Shown: piece by piece, positions 49,548-59,096 of the stretch
Numbering within the stretch: the first letter of the stretch is position 1
Layout: every line of letters begins with the position of its first letter
Source of the DNA: Microbacteriaceae bacterium PS02068
GTDB taxonomy: Bacteria; Actinomycetota; Actinomycetes; Actinomycetales; Microbacteriaceae
Length of the DNA: 64,000 bases
Direction of reading: 5' to 3'
Assembly: GCA_029959325.1 (NCBI GenBank)
Contig: JASCPF010000011.1
Span: 1-64,000 of the forward strand
Program-made: the position numbers and the translations under genes
The notes under the pieces: generated by a model
What the model was told of the DNA's origin: nothing
What the model saw: the letters and a program-made list of their open reading frames with translations, nothing else
Database searches by the model: none

Positions 49548-51377
49548 ATGGCATCCCCCCGCTCCGTCTCGGTCAAGAACACCATCGACGAATACCTCGC
49601 TCGCGCCGACTGGCGCGTCAACGCGAACGCCAACCAGGATTACTCGCTCGGCGGCATGGTCCTGAACGCCTCGGGCAAGCTCATCGCGAACTACTGGCTC
49701 GACGAGGTCTATGCGCCGGCCGCGGGCGACGCCCACCGTGCGGGCGATCTGCACATCCACGACCTCGACGTCTTCGCCGGCTACTGCGCCGGCTGGTCGC
49801 TGCGCATGGTGCTCGAGCAGGGTTTGGGCGGCGTGCCGGGGCGCGTGGCGAGCACTCCCCCGCGGCACCTTTCCAGCGCTCTCGGCCAGCTCGTCAACTT
49901 CCTCGGCACGCTGCAGAACGAATGGGCCGGCGCGCAGGCATTCAGCTCGTTCGACACCTACCTCGCGCCCTACGTCCGCCGCGATGCCCTCACCTACGAC
50001 GAGATCCGCCAGCAGATGCAGGAGTTCGTCTTCAACCTCAACGTGCCGAGCCGCTGGGGCACGCAGACGCCGTTCACGAACCTCACCTTCGACTGGGTCT
50101 GCCCCAGCGACCTCCGCGACCAGCGCCCGCTCGTCGGCGGCGAAGTGCAGCCCTTCACCTACGGCGAGCTCGCACCCGAGATGGCCCTGATCAATCGGGC
50201 GTTCATCGAGGTGATGTCGGAGGGGGATGCCGAGGGGCGCGCCTTCACGTTCCCGATCCCGACCTACAACATCACGAAAGACTTCGACTGGGACGGCGAG
50301 AACGTCGAGGCGCTCTTCGCGATGACCGCCAAGTACGGCCTGCCCTACTTCCAGAACTTCGTGAACTCGGACCTTGACCCGGGCATGATCCGGTCGATGT
50401 GCTGCCGCCTGCAGCTCGACCTCACCGAGCTGCTCAAGCGCGGCAACGGGTTGTTCGGCTCGGCCGAGCAGACCGGGTCGATCGGCGTCGTCACGATCAA
50501 CTGCGCGCGCCTCGGCTTCGTGCACTCGGGCGACGAGGCCGCCGCCCTCGCACGCCTCGACGAGCTGCTCGACATCGCGAAAGATAGCCTCGAAGCCAAA
50601 CGCGCCGTGATCACGCGCCACATCGAGGGCGGGCTGTTCCCCTACACGAAGCGCTACCTCGGCACCCTCGACAACCACTTCTCGACCATCGGCGTCAACG
50701 GCGTCAACGAGTACGTGCGGAACCTCTCCCGCGACACGCTCGACATCACCGACGAGCAGGGGGCGGCCGCCGCGGTCCGGCTGCTCGATCGCGTGCGGGA
50801 GCGGATCGTCGGGTTCCAAGAGCAGACCGGACGCATGTACAACCTCGAGGCGACGCCCGCCGAGGGAACCACGTACCGGTTCGCGAAAGAGGACATCGCG
50901 CGCTTCGATGGCATCCTGCACGCCGGCACGGCCGCGAACCCCTACTACACGAACTCGTCGCAGCTGCCGGTGGGGTTCACCGCCGACCCGTTCCTCGCGA
51001 TGGCGCTGCAAGAGCCGCTGCAGCAGAAGTACACCGGCGGCACGGTGCTGCACCTGTACCTCGGCGAGGCGATGGAATCGGCCGCCGCGTGCCGCGACCT
51101 CGTGCGGCGCTCGCTCGAGCACTTCCGCCTGCCGTATCTGACGATCACGCCGACGTTCTCGATCTGCCCGCAGCACGGCTACGTCTCGGGGCATCACGAG
51201 AGCTGCCCCACGTGCGCCGCAGAGTGCGAGGTGTGGACCCGCGTGATGGGTTACTTCCGGCCCATATCGGGGTTCAACATCGGCAAAAAGGGCGAAGCTT
51301 CGGAGCGAACGTACTTCGTCGCACCCGCCGCCTCGTTGGAGGAGTCATGGTTCGCACTGCCGCAGCTCACGAGCTGA
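49548..51377 (+). CDS. nrdD: Anaerobic ribonucleoside-triphosphate reductase NrdD
   Basis: 609-residue glycyl-radical enzyme that makes deoxynucleotides without oxygen. NQDYSLGGM and DLHIHDLDVFAGYCAGWSL form the N-terminal substrate region, SMCCRLQLD contains active-site Cys, CPQHGYVSGHHESCPTC is the zinc site, and RVMGYFRP near the C-terminus carries the radical Gly (about 568). There is no ATP-cone at the N-terminus. Overlaps nrdG by 31 bp. Its promoter carries two copies of the palindrome also found before adhE. Confidence 0.95.
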   Translation: MASPRSVSVKNTIDEYLARADWRVNANANQDYSLGGMVLNASGKLIANYWLDEVYAPAAGDAHRAGDLHIHDLDVFAGYCAGWSLRMVLEQGLGGVPGRVASTPPRHLSSALGQLVNFLGTLQNEWAGAQAFSSFDTYLAPYVRRDALTYDEIRQQMQEFVFNLNVPSRWGTQTPFTNLTFDWVCPSDLRDQRPLVGGEVQPFTYGELAPEMALINRAFIEVMSEGDAEGRAFTFPIPTYNITKDFDWDGENVEALFAMTAKYGLPYFQNFVNSDLDPGMIRSMCCRLQLDLTELLKRGNGLFGSAEQTGSIGVVTINCARLGFVHSGDEAAALARLDELLDIAKDSLEAKRAVITRHIEGGLFPYTKRYLGTLDNHFSTIGVNGVNEYVRNLSRDTLDITDEQGAAAAVRLLDRVRERIVGFQEQTGRMYNLEATPAEGTTYRFAKEDIARFDGILHAGTAANPYYTNSSQLPVGFTADPFLAMALQEPLQQKYTGGTVLHLYLGEAMESAAACRDLVRRSLEHFRLPYLTITPTFSICPQHGYVSGHHESCPTCAAECEVWTRVMGYFRPISGFNIGKKGEASERTYFVAPAASLEESWFALPQLTS

Positions 51378-52081
51378 ACATCGCGGGATTCACCCCGTTC
51401 TCGACGGTCGACTGGCCCGACACGCTCGCGGCGACGGTGTTCCTGCAGGGATGCCCGTGGACCTGCTTCTACTGCCACAACCCGGCGCTGATCGATCCGC
51501 GCGCCGAGGGCGGGGTGGCGTGGAGCGAGGTCGTCGACCTGCTCTGCGACCGCATCGGCCTGCTCGACGGCGTCGTCTTCTCAGGCGGCGAGCCGACCCT
51601 GCAGCGTGCGCTCGTGCCCGCGATGGAGGCCGTGCGGGCGCTCGGCTTCCGTGTCGGGCTGCACACCGGCGGCGCCTATCCTGGCCTGCTCGGGCTCGCG
51701 CTGCCCCACGTGGATTGGGTCGGCCTCGACATCAAAGCACTGCCGGGCGACTACGACCTCGTCACGGGCCGCCCGAACAGCGCAGAGAACGCATGGCGGT
51801 CGCTCGAGCTCGTGCTCGGAAACCGCCTGCTGCGCGCCGGGTCGCGTCGTCCGCTCGACCTCGAGGTGCGCACGACCGTGCACCCCGCCGCGATCGACGA
51901 CGCGCACCTGCGCGCGCTCGGATGCCGGCTCGCCGACGCGGGCGTCGATCACTGGGCGGTACAGCGGTTCCGCGCGGCGGGCACGCGCGTGCCGCTGCCG
52001 CGGGTGTCGGATGCCGAGGCATCCAATCTGCGCCTCGACGACCTGCCGGTGGAGCGATTCCAGAGCCTCGTCGTGCGCTGA
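51347..52081 (+). CDS. nrdG: Anaerobic ribonucleotide reductase activating protein NrdG (radical SAM)
   Basis: 244 residues. The radical-SAM cluster motif is CPWTCFYCHN (CxxxCxxC), with GGEPTLQ for SAM binding. It generates the glycyl radical on NrdD. The ATG at 51347 has GGAGGAG upstream and lies inside the end of nrdD, so expression is coupled. Longer than minimal NrdG (about 155-175) and closer to the PflA-length NrdG2 branch. Followed by a complex hairpin. Confidence 0.92.
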   Translation: MVRTAAAHELNIAGFTPFSTVDWPDTLAATVFLQGCPWTCFYCHNPALIDPRAEGGVAWSEVVDLLCDRIGLLDGVVFSGGEPTLQRALVPAMEAVRALGFRVGLHTGGAYPGLLGLALPHVDWVGLDIKALPGDYDLVTGRPNSAENAWRSLELVLGNRLLRAGSRRPLDLEVRTTVHPAAIDDAHLRALGCRLADAGVDHWAVQRFRAAGTRVPLPRVSDAEASNLRLDDLPVERFQSLVVR

Positions 52082-52082
52082 C

Positions 52083-52180
52083 GTTCCGTATTCAGTCTGC
52101 ACGCGAGCGGCGGCGGCTGCCGCTCGCGTATTTCCGCGGCGAGCCGCGCCTGTGGCCGTCGAGGAGACTGAATATGGAAC
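52083..52180 (+). terminator. Nested inverted repeats after nrdG
   Basis: Outer arms GTTCCGTATTCAGTCT (52083-52098) and AGACTGAATATGGAAC (52165-52180) pair over 16 bp with one G-T wobble. Inside, ACGCGAGCGG and CCGCTCGCGT form a second stem (52101-52129) with a 9-nt loop. The outer repeat is much AT-richer than its surroundings. It may terminate nrdDG or be a mobile palindromic element. Confidence 0.5.
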
Positions 52181-52212
52181 GCGTGCGGAACCCCATCAAC
52201 GGTCGTGCGGAC

Positions 52213-52294
52213 GTTTCGACTCGCTCGCTGCGCTCCCTCGCTCAACGCCTGGGGTCCTCCCCCCGGTCGTTGAGCGAGCGCAGCGAGTCGAAAC
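52213..52294. repeat. Large palindromic repeat GTTTCGACTCGCT...
   Basis: GTTTCGACTCGCTCGCTGCGCTCCCTCGCTCAACG-type sequence (52213-52247) faces its inverted copy (52265-52294). A short extra piece AGCGAGTCGAAACGC follows. A related single copy is inside the scpA start region at 58081-58110. REP-like palindromes of this kind recur in Microbacteriaceae genomes. Together with the nrdG hairpin it fills the nrdG-der gap, which holds no gene. Confidence 0.7.
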
Positions 52295-52337
52295 GCGGTC
52301 AGCGAGTCGAAACGCCCTCCGCCGCGCCGGGAATGAG

Positions 52338-53861
52338 TCAGCGCTGGCGCTTCTCGCGCACGCGCATGTTCGTGATGATCGGCGTGCCCTCGAAGCCGAA
52401 GATCTCGCGCAGGCGCCGCTGGATGAACCGGCGGTAGCCCGGGTCGAGGAATCCGGTCGTGAACAGCACGAACGTCGGCGGGCGCGTGGATGCCTGGGTG
52501 CCGAACAGGATGCGCGGCTGCTTGCCACCCCGCAGCGGGTGCGGATGCTCGGCCACGAGCTCGGAGAGGAACGCGTTGAACTTGCCCGTCGGAATGCGCT
52601 GATCCCACGACTGGAGGGCCGTCTCGAGCGCGGGCACGAGCTTGTCGAGGTGACGCCCGGTGCGCGCAGAGATGTTCACGCGCGGCGCCCACGTGACGTG
52701 GGCGAGGTCCTGCTCGATCTCGCGCTCGAGGTAGCGGCGGCGGTCGGCGTTCTCCAGGTCGACGTCGTTCAGGCGGTCCCACTTGTTGAACGCCAGCACG
52801 AGCGCGCGCCCCGACTCGAGCACGAGGTCGATGATGTTGAGGTCCTGCACGCTGATCGACTGCGAGACATCCAGCACGACGACGGCGACCTCGGCCTTCT
52901 CGAGCGCGGCCGACGTGCGCAGCGACGCGTAGAAGTCGGCACCCTGCTGCAGGTGCACGCGACGACGGATGCCTGCGGTGTCGACGAACCGCCACAGCTT
53001 GCCGCCCAGCTCGACGATCTCGTCGACCGGGTCACGGGTCGTGCCTGCGAGCTCGTTCACGACGACGCGCTCTTCGCCGGCCGCCTTGTTCAGCAGCGAC
53101 GACTTGCCGACGTTCGGTCGGCCGAGGATCGCGACGCGGCGCGGCCCACCGAGCTCGGCCTTCGCGACAGCGGAGATCTCGGGCAGCACCTTCATGACCT
53201 CGTCGAGCAGGTCGGCGACGCCGCGGCCGTGGATGGCCGACACCGGGTAGGGCTGGCCGAGGCCGAGGTTCCACAGCGCCGCCGCCTCGGGCTCTTGGCG
53301 GGCGTCGTCGATCTTGTTCGCGACGAGGAAGACCGGCTTCTTCGTCGTGCGCAGCAGGCGCACCACGGCTTCGTCGGTCGCGGTGGCACCGACCATGGCA
53401 TCCACGACGAAGAGCACGACGTCACAGAGGTCGATCGCGATCTCGGCCTGGGCCGCGACGGAGCGGTCGATGCCCTTGGCATCCGGCTCCCATCCGCCCG
53501 TGTCGACGAGGGTGAACCGACGGTCCATCCACTCGGCCTTGTACGTCACGCGGTCGCGGGTCACCCCGGGGGTGTCCTCGACGACGGCCTCGCGGCGCCC
53601 GAGGATGCGGTTCACGAGGGCCGACTTGCCGACGTTGGGCCGCCCGACGATCGCGACGACCGGCAGCGCCGGCAGCAGTTCGACGGGCTCGCCGCCCGCG
53701 GTCAGACCTGCCAGCAGCTCGGCGTCCTCATCGTCGAGGTCGTAGTCGGCCAGCGACGCACGCAGCGCCGCGGCGCGCGCCTCGGCGAGCTCTTCGTCGA
53801 GGTCGGCCATCTTCTCATCGAGGCGGTCGGGGCCGCCTTCGTACTCGTCTTCAGCGGCCAT
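52338..53861 (-). CDS. der: Ribosome biogenesis GTPase Der (EngA)
   Basis: 507 residues with two tandem GTPase domains: [13 protein letters not shown] / DTPGVTRD / NKIDD and [13 protein letters not shown] / [13 protein letters not shown] / NKWD, then the C-terminal KH-like domain ending [16 protein letters not shown]. An acidic N-terminal extension of about 65 residues ([19 protein letters not shown]) is typical of actinobacteria. It assists 50S assembly. The start overlaps the end of cmk by 11 bp. Confidence 0.95.
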   Translation of the reverse strand: MAAEDEYEGGPDRLDEKMADLDEELAEARAAALRASLADYDLDDEDAELLAGLTAGGEPVELLPALPVVAIVGRPNVGKSALVNRILGRREAVVEDTPGVTRDRVTYKAEWMDRRFTLVDTGGWEPDAKGIDRSVAAQAEIAIDLCDVVLFVVDAMVGATATDEAVVRLLRTTKKPVFLVANKIDDARQEPEAAALWNLGLGQPYPVSAIHGRGVADLLDEVMKVLPEISAVAKAELGGPRRVAILGRPNVGKSSLLNKAAGEERVVVNELAGTTRDPVDEIVELGGKLWRFVDTAGIRRRVHLQQGADFYASLRTSAALEKAEVAVVVLDVSQSISVQDLNIIDLVLESGRALVLAFNKWDRLNDVDLENADRRRYLEREIEQDLAHVTWAPRVNISARTGRHLDKLVPALETALQSWDQRIPTGKFNAFLSELVAEHPHPLRGGKQPRILFGTQASTRPPTFVLFTTGFLDPGYRRFIQRRLREIFGFEGTPIITNMRVREKRQR

Positions 53862-54639
53862 CTGCGCGCTCCTGTCGGTGGATGCCCGTGGCGATGACGT
53901 TCAAGACGGCATCCACGGTCTGGGCGAAATCGAGATCGGTCGAGTCGACGACCGTCACGCCGTCGGCGGCGGTGAGGAAGTCGACGACCTTGCTGTCGGC
54001 GGCGTCACGGCGGTGCAGCGCCGCGGCGACGGCACCGGCATCGTGGCCGGTCAGCTCGGCGCTGCGGCGCGCGGCGCGCACCTCGGGGTCGGCGGTCAGC
54101 AGGATGCGCACGGGGGCATCGGGCGCGACGACGGTCGTGATGTCGCGGCCCTCGACGACGACACCGGGTCGTCCGGATGCCTCGACGAGCGCACGGAACA
54201 GGTCGTTGACGCGGGCGCGCACGACAGGCACCCGCGCGACGCCGCTGACAGCGGCGGTCACGCGCGGCTCGCGGATCGCGTCGGTCACGTCGGTCTCGCC
54301 GACCCGCACCCAGTAGTCGTCGGGGTCGAGCGAGATGGCGTAGGGGAACTCCTCCGCGGCATCCAGCACGGCGATCTCATCAGAGGTATCGGCGGCGCGG
54401 TCGAGCACGTACCAGGCGAGGGCGCGATACGCGGCACCCGTATCGAGGTAGCCGAAGCCGAGGCGCCGCGCGGCCTGCTTCGAGACGCTCGACTTACCTG
54501 AGCCGGCCGGCCCGTCGATCGCGATCGCGACGGTCCCCGAACTGGCCCCGGAGCTTGTCGAAGGGCCGGTCCCTGAGCTTGTCGAAGGGTCGGTCCCTGG
54601 GCTGGCACCGGTCCCTGAGCTTGTCGAAGGGTCAGTCAT
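53851..54639 (-). CDS. cmk: Cytidylate kinase with repeat-derived N-terminal extension
   Basis: Phosphorylates CMP and dCMP. 262 residues; P-loop [42 protein letters not shown] and the C-terminal [16 protein letters not shown]. Cytidylate kinases are about 225 residues; the extra N-terminus is three copies of a PSTSSGTG-type peptide encoded by a nucleotide repeat. The ATG overlaps the tyrA stop (ATGA), which supports translation of the extension. der follows with an 11-bp overlap. Confidence 0.92.
   Translation of the reverse strand: MTDPSTSSGTGASPGTDPSTSSGTGPSTSSGASSGTVAIAIDGPAGSGKSSVSKQAARRLGFGYLDTGAAYRALAWYVLDRAADTSDEIAVLDAAEEFPYAISLDPDDYWVRVGETDVTDAIREPRVTAAVSGVARVPVVRARVNDLFRALVEASGRPGVVVEGRDITTVVAPDAPVRILLTADPEVRAARRSAELTGHDAGAVAAALHRRDAADSKVVDFLTAADGVTVVDSTDLDFAQTVDAVLNVIATGIHRQERADGR
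54551..54633. repeat. Three GGTCCCTGAGCTTGTCGAAGG copies inside the cmk start
   Basis: Copies at about 54551-54565 (partial), 54568-54591 and 54610-54633, with degenerate pieces between. On the minus strand they read CCTTCGACAAGCTCAGGGACC and are translated as PSTSSGT. Further copies are listed at 56047, 56611, 57240 and 58119. Confidence 0.8.
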
Positions 54640-55757
54640 GAGGGCAGGCTCGCAATCTTCCAGCCCCGCTCTTCGAGGCCGACGGTGGCACGGCGCACGG
54701 CGCTCGGCGTGACGCTGATCTCGGCGAGGCCGAACTGCGCCCCCGGCGAGTGCTCCAGTCGCAGGTCTTCGACGTTGACCTCGAGCTCGCCCAGGTCGCC
54801 GAACAGGCGGCCGAGCTGGCCCGCAGTGTCGTCGACCATGACGACGAGCGACTCGAAGTGTCGCTTCTGCCCATGCTTCCCGGGCAGGCGCTCGACGCCG
54901 TCGTTGCCCCGACGGATCGTGTCGGCGACCGCGCGTCGCGCGCCCGGCGTCTCGGGGTCGCGCAGCGCGTCGGCGACACCCCGCAGGTCGTCGGCGAGGG
55001 CATCGAGCACGTCGACGACGGGCGCCGCGTTCGCGCCGAGGATCTGCACCCACAGCTCCGGAGCCGACGCCGCGATCCGCGTCGTATCGCGGACGCCCTG
55101 GCCCGCGAGGCGCAACGAGTCGTCGGGCGCGTCGACGAAGCGACCCGCGAGCAGGGATGCCACGAGCTGCGGCACGTGCGAGACGAGCGCGACGGCGCGG
55201 TCGTGCTCATCGGGGGTCATCTCGATCGGCGTCGCGCCGAGGTCGAGCGCGAGACCCTCGACGAGCGCGAGGTCGGATGCCGGGGTCTCCTCGTCGCGGC
55301 AGACGACCCAGGGCCGCCCCACGAAGATGTCGGCGCGGGCGGAGATCGCTCCCCCGCGCTCACGCCCCGCCATCGGGTGCGATCCGATGTAGTGGGTCAG
55401 GTCGATGCCGCGCGCGCGCAGCGCCTCGAGCGGCTCGAGCTTGACGCTGGCGACATCGGTCACGACGGCGCCCGGGAACGCCCGCAATTCACGTTCGACG
55501 ACGTCGGCGATGACGTCCGGCGGCACGGCCACGACGATCAGCGCGGGCGCATCGTCCTCGGCAGCGGCGCGCCCGGCGCCGTAGTCGATCGCGAGCCGAA
55601 GCTGAGCCGGCGAGGCATCCGCGAGCGCGACGTCGACGCCGAGACCCCGGAGCGCATGGCCGATGCTCGACCCGAGCAGACCGGCGCCGACGACTCGTAC
55701 CGTGCCCGAAGTGCGCGCGGCGCGCACGCGCGCGTCAGCGACGGTCGAATCGGTCAC
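54636..55757 (-). CDS. tyrA: Prephenate dehydrogenase
   Basis: Tyrosine pathway enzyme, prephenate plus NAD to 4-hydroxyphenylpyruvate. 373 residues: dinucleotide motif [30 protein letters not shown] (catalytic His region), [21 protein letters not shown], and a C-terminal ACT-like domain ([37 protein letters not shown]) that may mediate feedback by tyrosine. Coupled to cmk downstream. Confidence 0.92.
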   Translation of the reverse strand: MTDSTVADARVRAARTSGTVRVVGAGLLGSSIGHALRGLGVDVALADASPAQLRLAIDYGAGRAAAEDDAPALIVVAVPPDVIADVVERELRAFPGAVVTDVASVKLEPLEALRARGIDLTHYIGSHPMAGRERGGAISARADIFVGRPWVVCRDEETPASDLALVEGLALDLGATPIEMTPDEHDRAVALVSHVPQLVASLLAGRFVDAPDDSLRLAGQGVRDTTRIAASAPELWVQILGANAAPVVDVLDALADDLRGVADALRDPETPGARRAVADTIRRGNDGVERLPGKHGQKRHFESLVVMVDDTAGQLGRLFGDLGELEVNVEDLRLEHSPGAQFGLAEISVTPSAVRRATVGLEERGWKIASLPS

Positions 55758-55766
55758 GGTTTCCGC

Positions 55767-56636
55767 CTAGGAGTCAGCCTTCGGATCGGCAGGCGCCGTG
55801 TCTGCACTCGTGTCGTCACTCGGCGCCGCCTGGCGCGCCACGGTGAGCAGGGCGCCACGTTCCACTGTAGTCAATTCGCGGGCTCGGCCCGCCGGGAGGG
55901 CACCCAGGTGCAGCGGACCGAACTGGCGACGCACGAGGTCGATCACCGGGTGGCCGACCTCCGCCATCATGCGTCGCACGATCCGATTGCGCCCGGAATG
56001 CAGCGTCAGCTCGACGAGGCTCGTCTCCGGTCCCCGAGCCCCGCCCGGTCCCCGAGCTTGTCGAGGGGTCGAATCCAACAGCCGCGCCTTATCGGCGGCG
56101 ATCGGACCGTCCTCGAGCTCGATGCCCTTCGTCAGCCGCGCGATCGTCTGCGCCGTGACCCGACCCTCGACCTTGGCGATGTAGACCTTCGTGACGCCGA
56201 ACGAAGGATGCGCGAGCACGTGCGCCAGGTCGCCGTCGTTGGTCAGCACGAGCAGACCGCTCGTCTCGGCATCCAGCCGACCGACGTTGTAGAGCCGCTC
56301 GTCCCAATCCTTCGTATAGCGGCGCAGGTCGGGGCGGCCGTGCTCGTCCTTCATCGACGAGACGACCCCGGTCGGCTTGTTGAGCATGATGTAGCGCTTC
56401 GTGGCATCCAGCTGAATCGCGGTGCCGTCGACGTCGACGAGGTCGTGTTCCGGGTCGATGCGTCGGCCCAGCTCGGTGACCACCTCGCCGTTCACGCGGA
56501 TGCGCCCCTCGACGATGTACTGCTCGCACACACGCCGCGACGCGACGCCGGCGTTCGCGAGCACCTTCTGCAGCCGCACACCCTCGGGCTCCGGTCCCTG
56601 AGCCCCGTCCGGTCCCTGAGCCTGTCGAAGGGTCAC
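55767..56636 (-). CDS. rluB: Ribosomal large-subunit pseudouridine synthase RluB-like
   Basis: 289 residues. S4 domain VRLQKVLANAGVASRRVCEQYIVEGRIRVNG, then the RsuA/RluB catalytic domain with YNVGRLDAETSGLLVLTND (catalytic Asp) and HSGRNRIVRRMMAEVGHPV. Both the N-terminus ([18 protein letters not shown]) and an internal loop (TPRQARGPGGARGPE) are encoded by the dispersed nucleotide repeat. GTG start overlapping the scpB stop (GTGA). Confidence 0.92.
   Translation of the reverse strand: MTLRQAQGPDGAQGPEPEGVRLQKVLANAGVASRRVCEQYIVEGRIRVNGEVVTELGRRIDPEHDLVDVDGTAIQLDATKRYIMLNKPTGVVSSMKDEHGRPDLRRYTKDWDERLYNVGRLDAETSGLLVLTNDGDLAHVLAHPSFGVTKVYIAKVEGRVTAQTIARLTKGIELEDGPIAADKARLLDSTPRQARGPGGARGPETSLVELTLHSGRNRIVRRMMAEVGHPVIDLVRRQFGPLHLGALPAGRARELTTVERGALLTVARQAAPSDDTSADTAPADPKADS
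56047..56070. repeat. Dispersed repeat copy inside rluB
   Basis: GGTCCCCGAGCTTGTCGAGG-type copy, translated in frame as part of TPRQARGPGG in a loop of the catalytic domain. A half copy lies just before it. Confidence 0.75.
56611..56634. repeat. Dispersed repeat copy at the scpB/rluB junction
   Basis: GGTCCCTGAGCCTGTCGAAGG-type copy forming the first codons of rluB (TLRQAQGP) and touching the scpB stop. Confidence 0.75.
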
Positions 56637-57286
56637 CGGATCACCTCGCTGTCGAAACCGTCGGATCCGTCGTCGAGCAGCGGCGAGATGTGCGGCAGCT
56701 CGTCGAGGGAGTTGATCCCGAGGTTGACGAGCAGCGCGTCGGTCGTGCCGTAGTTGATGGCGCCGGTCTCTGGGTCGGTGAACAGCTCGGTGATGAGGCC
56801 CCGCGCGACGAGCGTGCGCACGACCGAGTCGACGTTCACGGCTCGGATGGCGGCGACCTGGCTGCGGGTGACGGGCTGCTTGTACGCGATGACGGCGAGC
56901 GTCTCGAGCGCCGCCTGCGACAGGCGGCTGGGCGCCTGCGCGTTCACGAACTCCGAGACCAGGTCATCGTGTTCCTCGCGCACGTAGAGACGCCAGCCGC
57001 CGCCGACCTCGCGCAGTTCGAAGCCGCGACGAGGTCCGCCGCTCTCGCCGTCGTAGTCGGCGACGAGCCCCTCGACGGCCTGCCGCACGGCGGGCACCGG
57101 CGACCCGACGGCGGCGGCGAGCGCGACGAGACTCTGCGGCTCGTCGACCACCAGCAGAATCGCCTCGATGCGCCGGGCGATGTCGACGGGCTCCTGCGAG
57201 CGCGCCGGTGCTTCCTCGGTGTCGGTCGCGGAGCTCCCTGGCCCTTCGACAGGCTCAGGGACCGGGTTCAGGTGGTCATCGGTCAT
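56633..57286 (-). CDS. scpB: Chromosome segregation/condensation protein ScpB
   Basis: 217 residues. Two winged-helix domains: ARRIEAILLVVDEPQSLVALAAA and LSQAALETLAVIAYKQPVTRSQVAAIRAVNVDSVVRTLVARGLI, the family signature. Binds ScpA to complete the SMC complex. The N-terminal PVPEPVEGPG is another translated copy of the repeat. Overlaps scpA by 11 bp and rluB by 4. Confidence 0.93.
   Translation of the reverse strand: MTDDHLNPVPEPVEGPGSSATDTEEAPARSQEPVDIARRIEAILLVVDEPQSLVALAAAVGSPVPAVRQAVEGLVADYDGESGGPRRGFELREVGGGWRLYVREEHDDLVSEFVNAQAPSRLSQAALETLAVIAYKQPVTRSQVAAIRAVNVDSVVRTLVARGLITELFTDPETGAINYGTTDALLVNLGINSLDELPHISPLLDDGSDGFDSEVIR
57240..57263. repeat. Dispersed repeat copy inside the scpB N-terminus (inverted)
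   Basis: GGCCCTTCGACAGGCTCAGG-type copy in the opposite orientation to the cmk and rluB copies, translated as PEPVEGP. Confidence 0.75.
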
Positions 57287-58160
57287 AGTCGGCTCCCAAC
57301 GAGGCGAGGTTCTCTTCGGACCACCGCTCGGCGGTCCAGCGCAGGGTCAGCTCGCCGAGCGGCTCGAGCTGCTCGAACGAAAGGGCGGCGTGACGATACA
57401 GCTCGAGCACCGCAAGGAAGCGCGCGACCACGATGCCGGTCTCAGGGGCGCCCGCGATCAGCGCGCGGAAGGTCAGCGTGCCGGCGCCTCGCAGCAGAGT
57501 GACCACGACGGCCGCCTGCTCGCGGATCGACACGAGTGGCGCGTGCAGGTGGTCGAGCCCGACGTGCGGGATCTCCTTCGGCGTGAAGGCCATCAGCGCG
57601 ATCGCGGCGAAGTCGTCCTTCGAGAGCGTCCAGACGAGCTCGGGCACGGCGCGCCGGTACTTCTCGTCGAGCCGCACCGAGCGCACGTGGCGACGGTCCT
57701 CGCGTCGCAGCGAGCGTTCGAACCACGCCGACACCTCCTTGAACGCGCGATACTGCAGCAGCCGCGCGAACAGCAGGTCGCGCGCCTCGAGCAGGGCGAC
57801 CGACTCGGCGTCGACGAGCTCACCCTGCGGCAGCAGCCCCGCGACCTTCATATCGAGCAGGGTCGCCGCAACGACGAGGAATTCGGATGCCTGCTCGAGC
57901 TCTTCTGCGGCATCCAATCCCTTCAGGTACGCGATGAACTCGTCGGTGACCTTGCTCAAGGAGATCTCGGTGATGTCGAGCTCGTGCTTGCCGAGCAGGC
58001 TCAGCAGCAGGTCGAACGGCCCGTCGAATCCCGCCTGCGAGACCCGGAACCCGGCTTCGGGCGTTGCGGGCGTTTCGGGCGTTTCGACTCGCTCCGCTCG
58101 CTCAACGACCGATTCCTCGGTCCCCGAGCTCGTCGAGGGGTCGTCAGGCGACGGCGCCAC
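57276..58160 (-). CDS. scpA: Segregation and condensation protein ScpA
   Basis: 294 residues; the kleisin bridging SMC heads. FRVSQAGFDGPFDLLLSLLGKHELDITEISLSKVTDEFIAYL is the SMC-neck-binding N-terminus, and a winged helix lies at the C-terminus (FEQLEPLGELTLRWTAERWSEENLA-like). The GTG at 58160 overlaps parA by 17 bp. The first 35 residues ([22 protein letters not shown]) come from two fused repeats, and homology begins only after them. Confidence 0.92.
   Translation of the reverse strand: MAPSPDDPSTSSGTEESVVERAERVETPETPATPEAGFRVSQAGFDGPFDLLLSLLGKHELDITEISLSKVTDEFIAYLKGLDAAEELEQASEFLVVAATLLDMKVAGLLPQGELVDAESVALLEARDLLFARLLQYRAFKEVSAWFERSLRREDRRHVRSVRLDEKYRRAVPELVWTLSKDDFAAIALMAFTPKEIPHVGLDHLHAPLVSIREQAAVVVTLLRGAGTLTFRALIAGAPETGIVVARFLAVLELYRHAALSFEQLEPLGELTLRWTAERWSEENLASLGADYDR
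58081..58142. repeat. Two different repeats fused in the scpA N-terminus
   Basis: GTTTCGACTCGCTCCGCTCG-type sequence (58081-58110, as at 52213) is joined to a GGTCCCCGAGCTCGTCGAGG-type copy (58119-58142). Both are in frame, giving ERAERVET and DPSTSSGT. Confidence 0.75.
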
Positions 58161-59028
58161 GGGCGACCAGCTCCCGCGCGAGGCGCAGATACGCCTGCGC
58201 CGCAGCGTGCTCGGGCGCGAACGTCGTGATCGGCACGCCCGACACCGAGGCATCCGGAAACTTCACGGTGCGCCCGATGACGGTCTCGAGCACGTCGTCG
58301 CCGAACGCCTCGACGACCCGCTCGAGGACTTCGCGCGAGTGCAGCGTGCGCGGGTCGTACATCGTGGCGAGCACGCCGTCGAGTTCGATCGAGGGGTTCA
58401 GGCGATCGCGCACCTTGTCGATCGTCTCGATCAGCAGCGCGACGCCGCGCAGCGCGAAGAACTCGCACTCCAGCGGGATGAGCACGCCGTGGCTCGCGGT
58501 GAGCGCGTTGACCGTCAGCAGGCCGAGCGAGGGCTGGCAGTCGATGAGGATGACGTCGTACTCGGCAGCGACCTTGCGCAGCACGCGCGCCAGGATCGTC
58601 TCGCGCGCGACCTCGTTCACGAGGTGAACCTCGGCCGCCGACAGGTCGATGTTCGCGGGGATGATGTCGAGCCCCTCGACCGAGGTGTGCACGATCACCT
58701 CGTGCGGGTCGCGTTTGGTGTCGAGCAGCAGGTCGTAGATCGTGGGCACGTCGTGCGTCGCGATGCCGAGCCCGGCCGAGAGAGCCCCCTGCGGGTCGAA
58801 GTCGATCGCGAGGACGCGGCGCCCGTACTGCGCGAGCGAAGCAGCGAGGTTGATCGTGGTCGTCGTCTTGCCGACGCCGCCCTTCTGGTTGCAGAGGGCG
58901 ATGATGCGCGCCGGTCCGTGCGAATCGAGCGGCGGCGGGGTCGGGAAGCCGTGATAGGGACGCCCGGTCGGGCCCATCGGGGTGTCCTCCGAAGAGGCCT
59001 TCGTCGTCCCCCGCGTCTTGTCCGCCAC
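58144..59028 (-). CDS. ParA family ATPase
   Basis: 294 residues. Deviant Walker A NQKGGVGKTTTTINLAASLA, FDPQGALSAGLG, and DVILIDCQPSLGLLTVNAL. It resembles the second, Soj-like ParA placed before scpAB in actinobacteria, rather than the parAB locus near the origin; no parB follows. The GTG at 59028 has GCAGGAG 6 nt upstream. Probably helps chromosome organisation with ScpAB. Confidence 0.9.
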   Translation of the reverse strand: MADKTRGTTKASSEDTPMGPTGRPYHGFPTPPPLDSHGPARIIALCNQKGGVGKTTTTINLAASLAQYGRRVLAIDFDPQGALSAGLGIATHDVPTIYDLLLDTKRDPHEVIVHTSVEGLDIIPANIDLSAAEVHLVNEVARETILARVLRKVAAEYDVILIDCQPSLGLLTVNALTASHGVLIPLECEFFALRGVALLIETIDKVRDRLNPSIELDGVLATMYDPRTLHSREVLERVVEAFGDDVLETVIGRTVKFPDASVSGVPITTFAPEHAAAQAYLRLARELVARGAVA

Positions 59029-59096
59029 CGAAACTCCTGCTTTCTGCTGTCCTTCCCAGGACCTGCCCTGCGATTCTCGCACAGGGTGACGCAGGC

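Noticed and set aside
52213-52294. CRISPR-like repeat array
   Set aside because: The units are inverted palindromes without regular spacers, and no cas genes are present in the window.
54750-56753. 667-residue plus-strand frame over tyrA and rluB
   Set aside because: Antisense shadow; the minus-strand genes have full family motifs and coupled start/stop overlaps.
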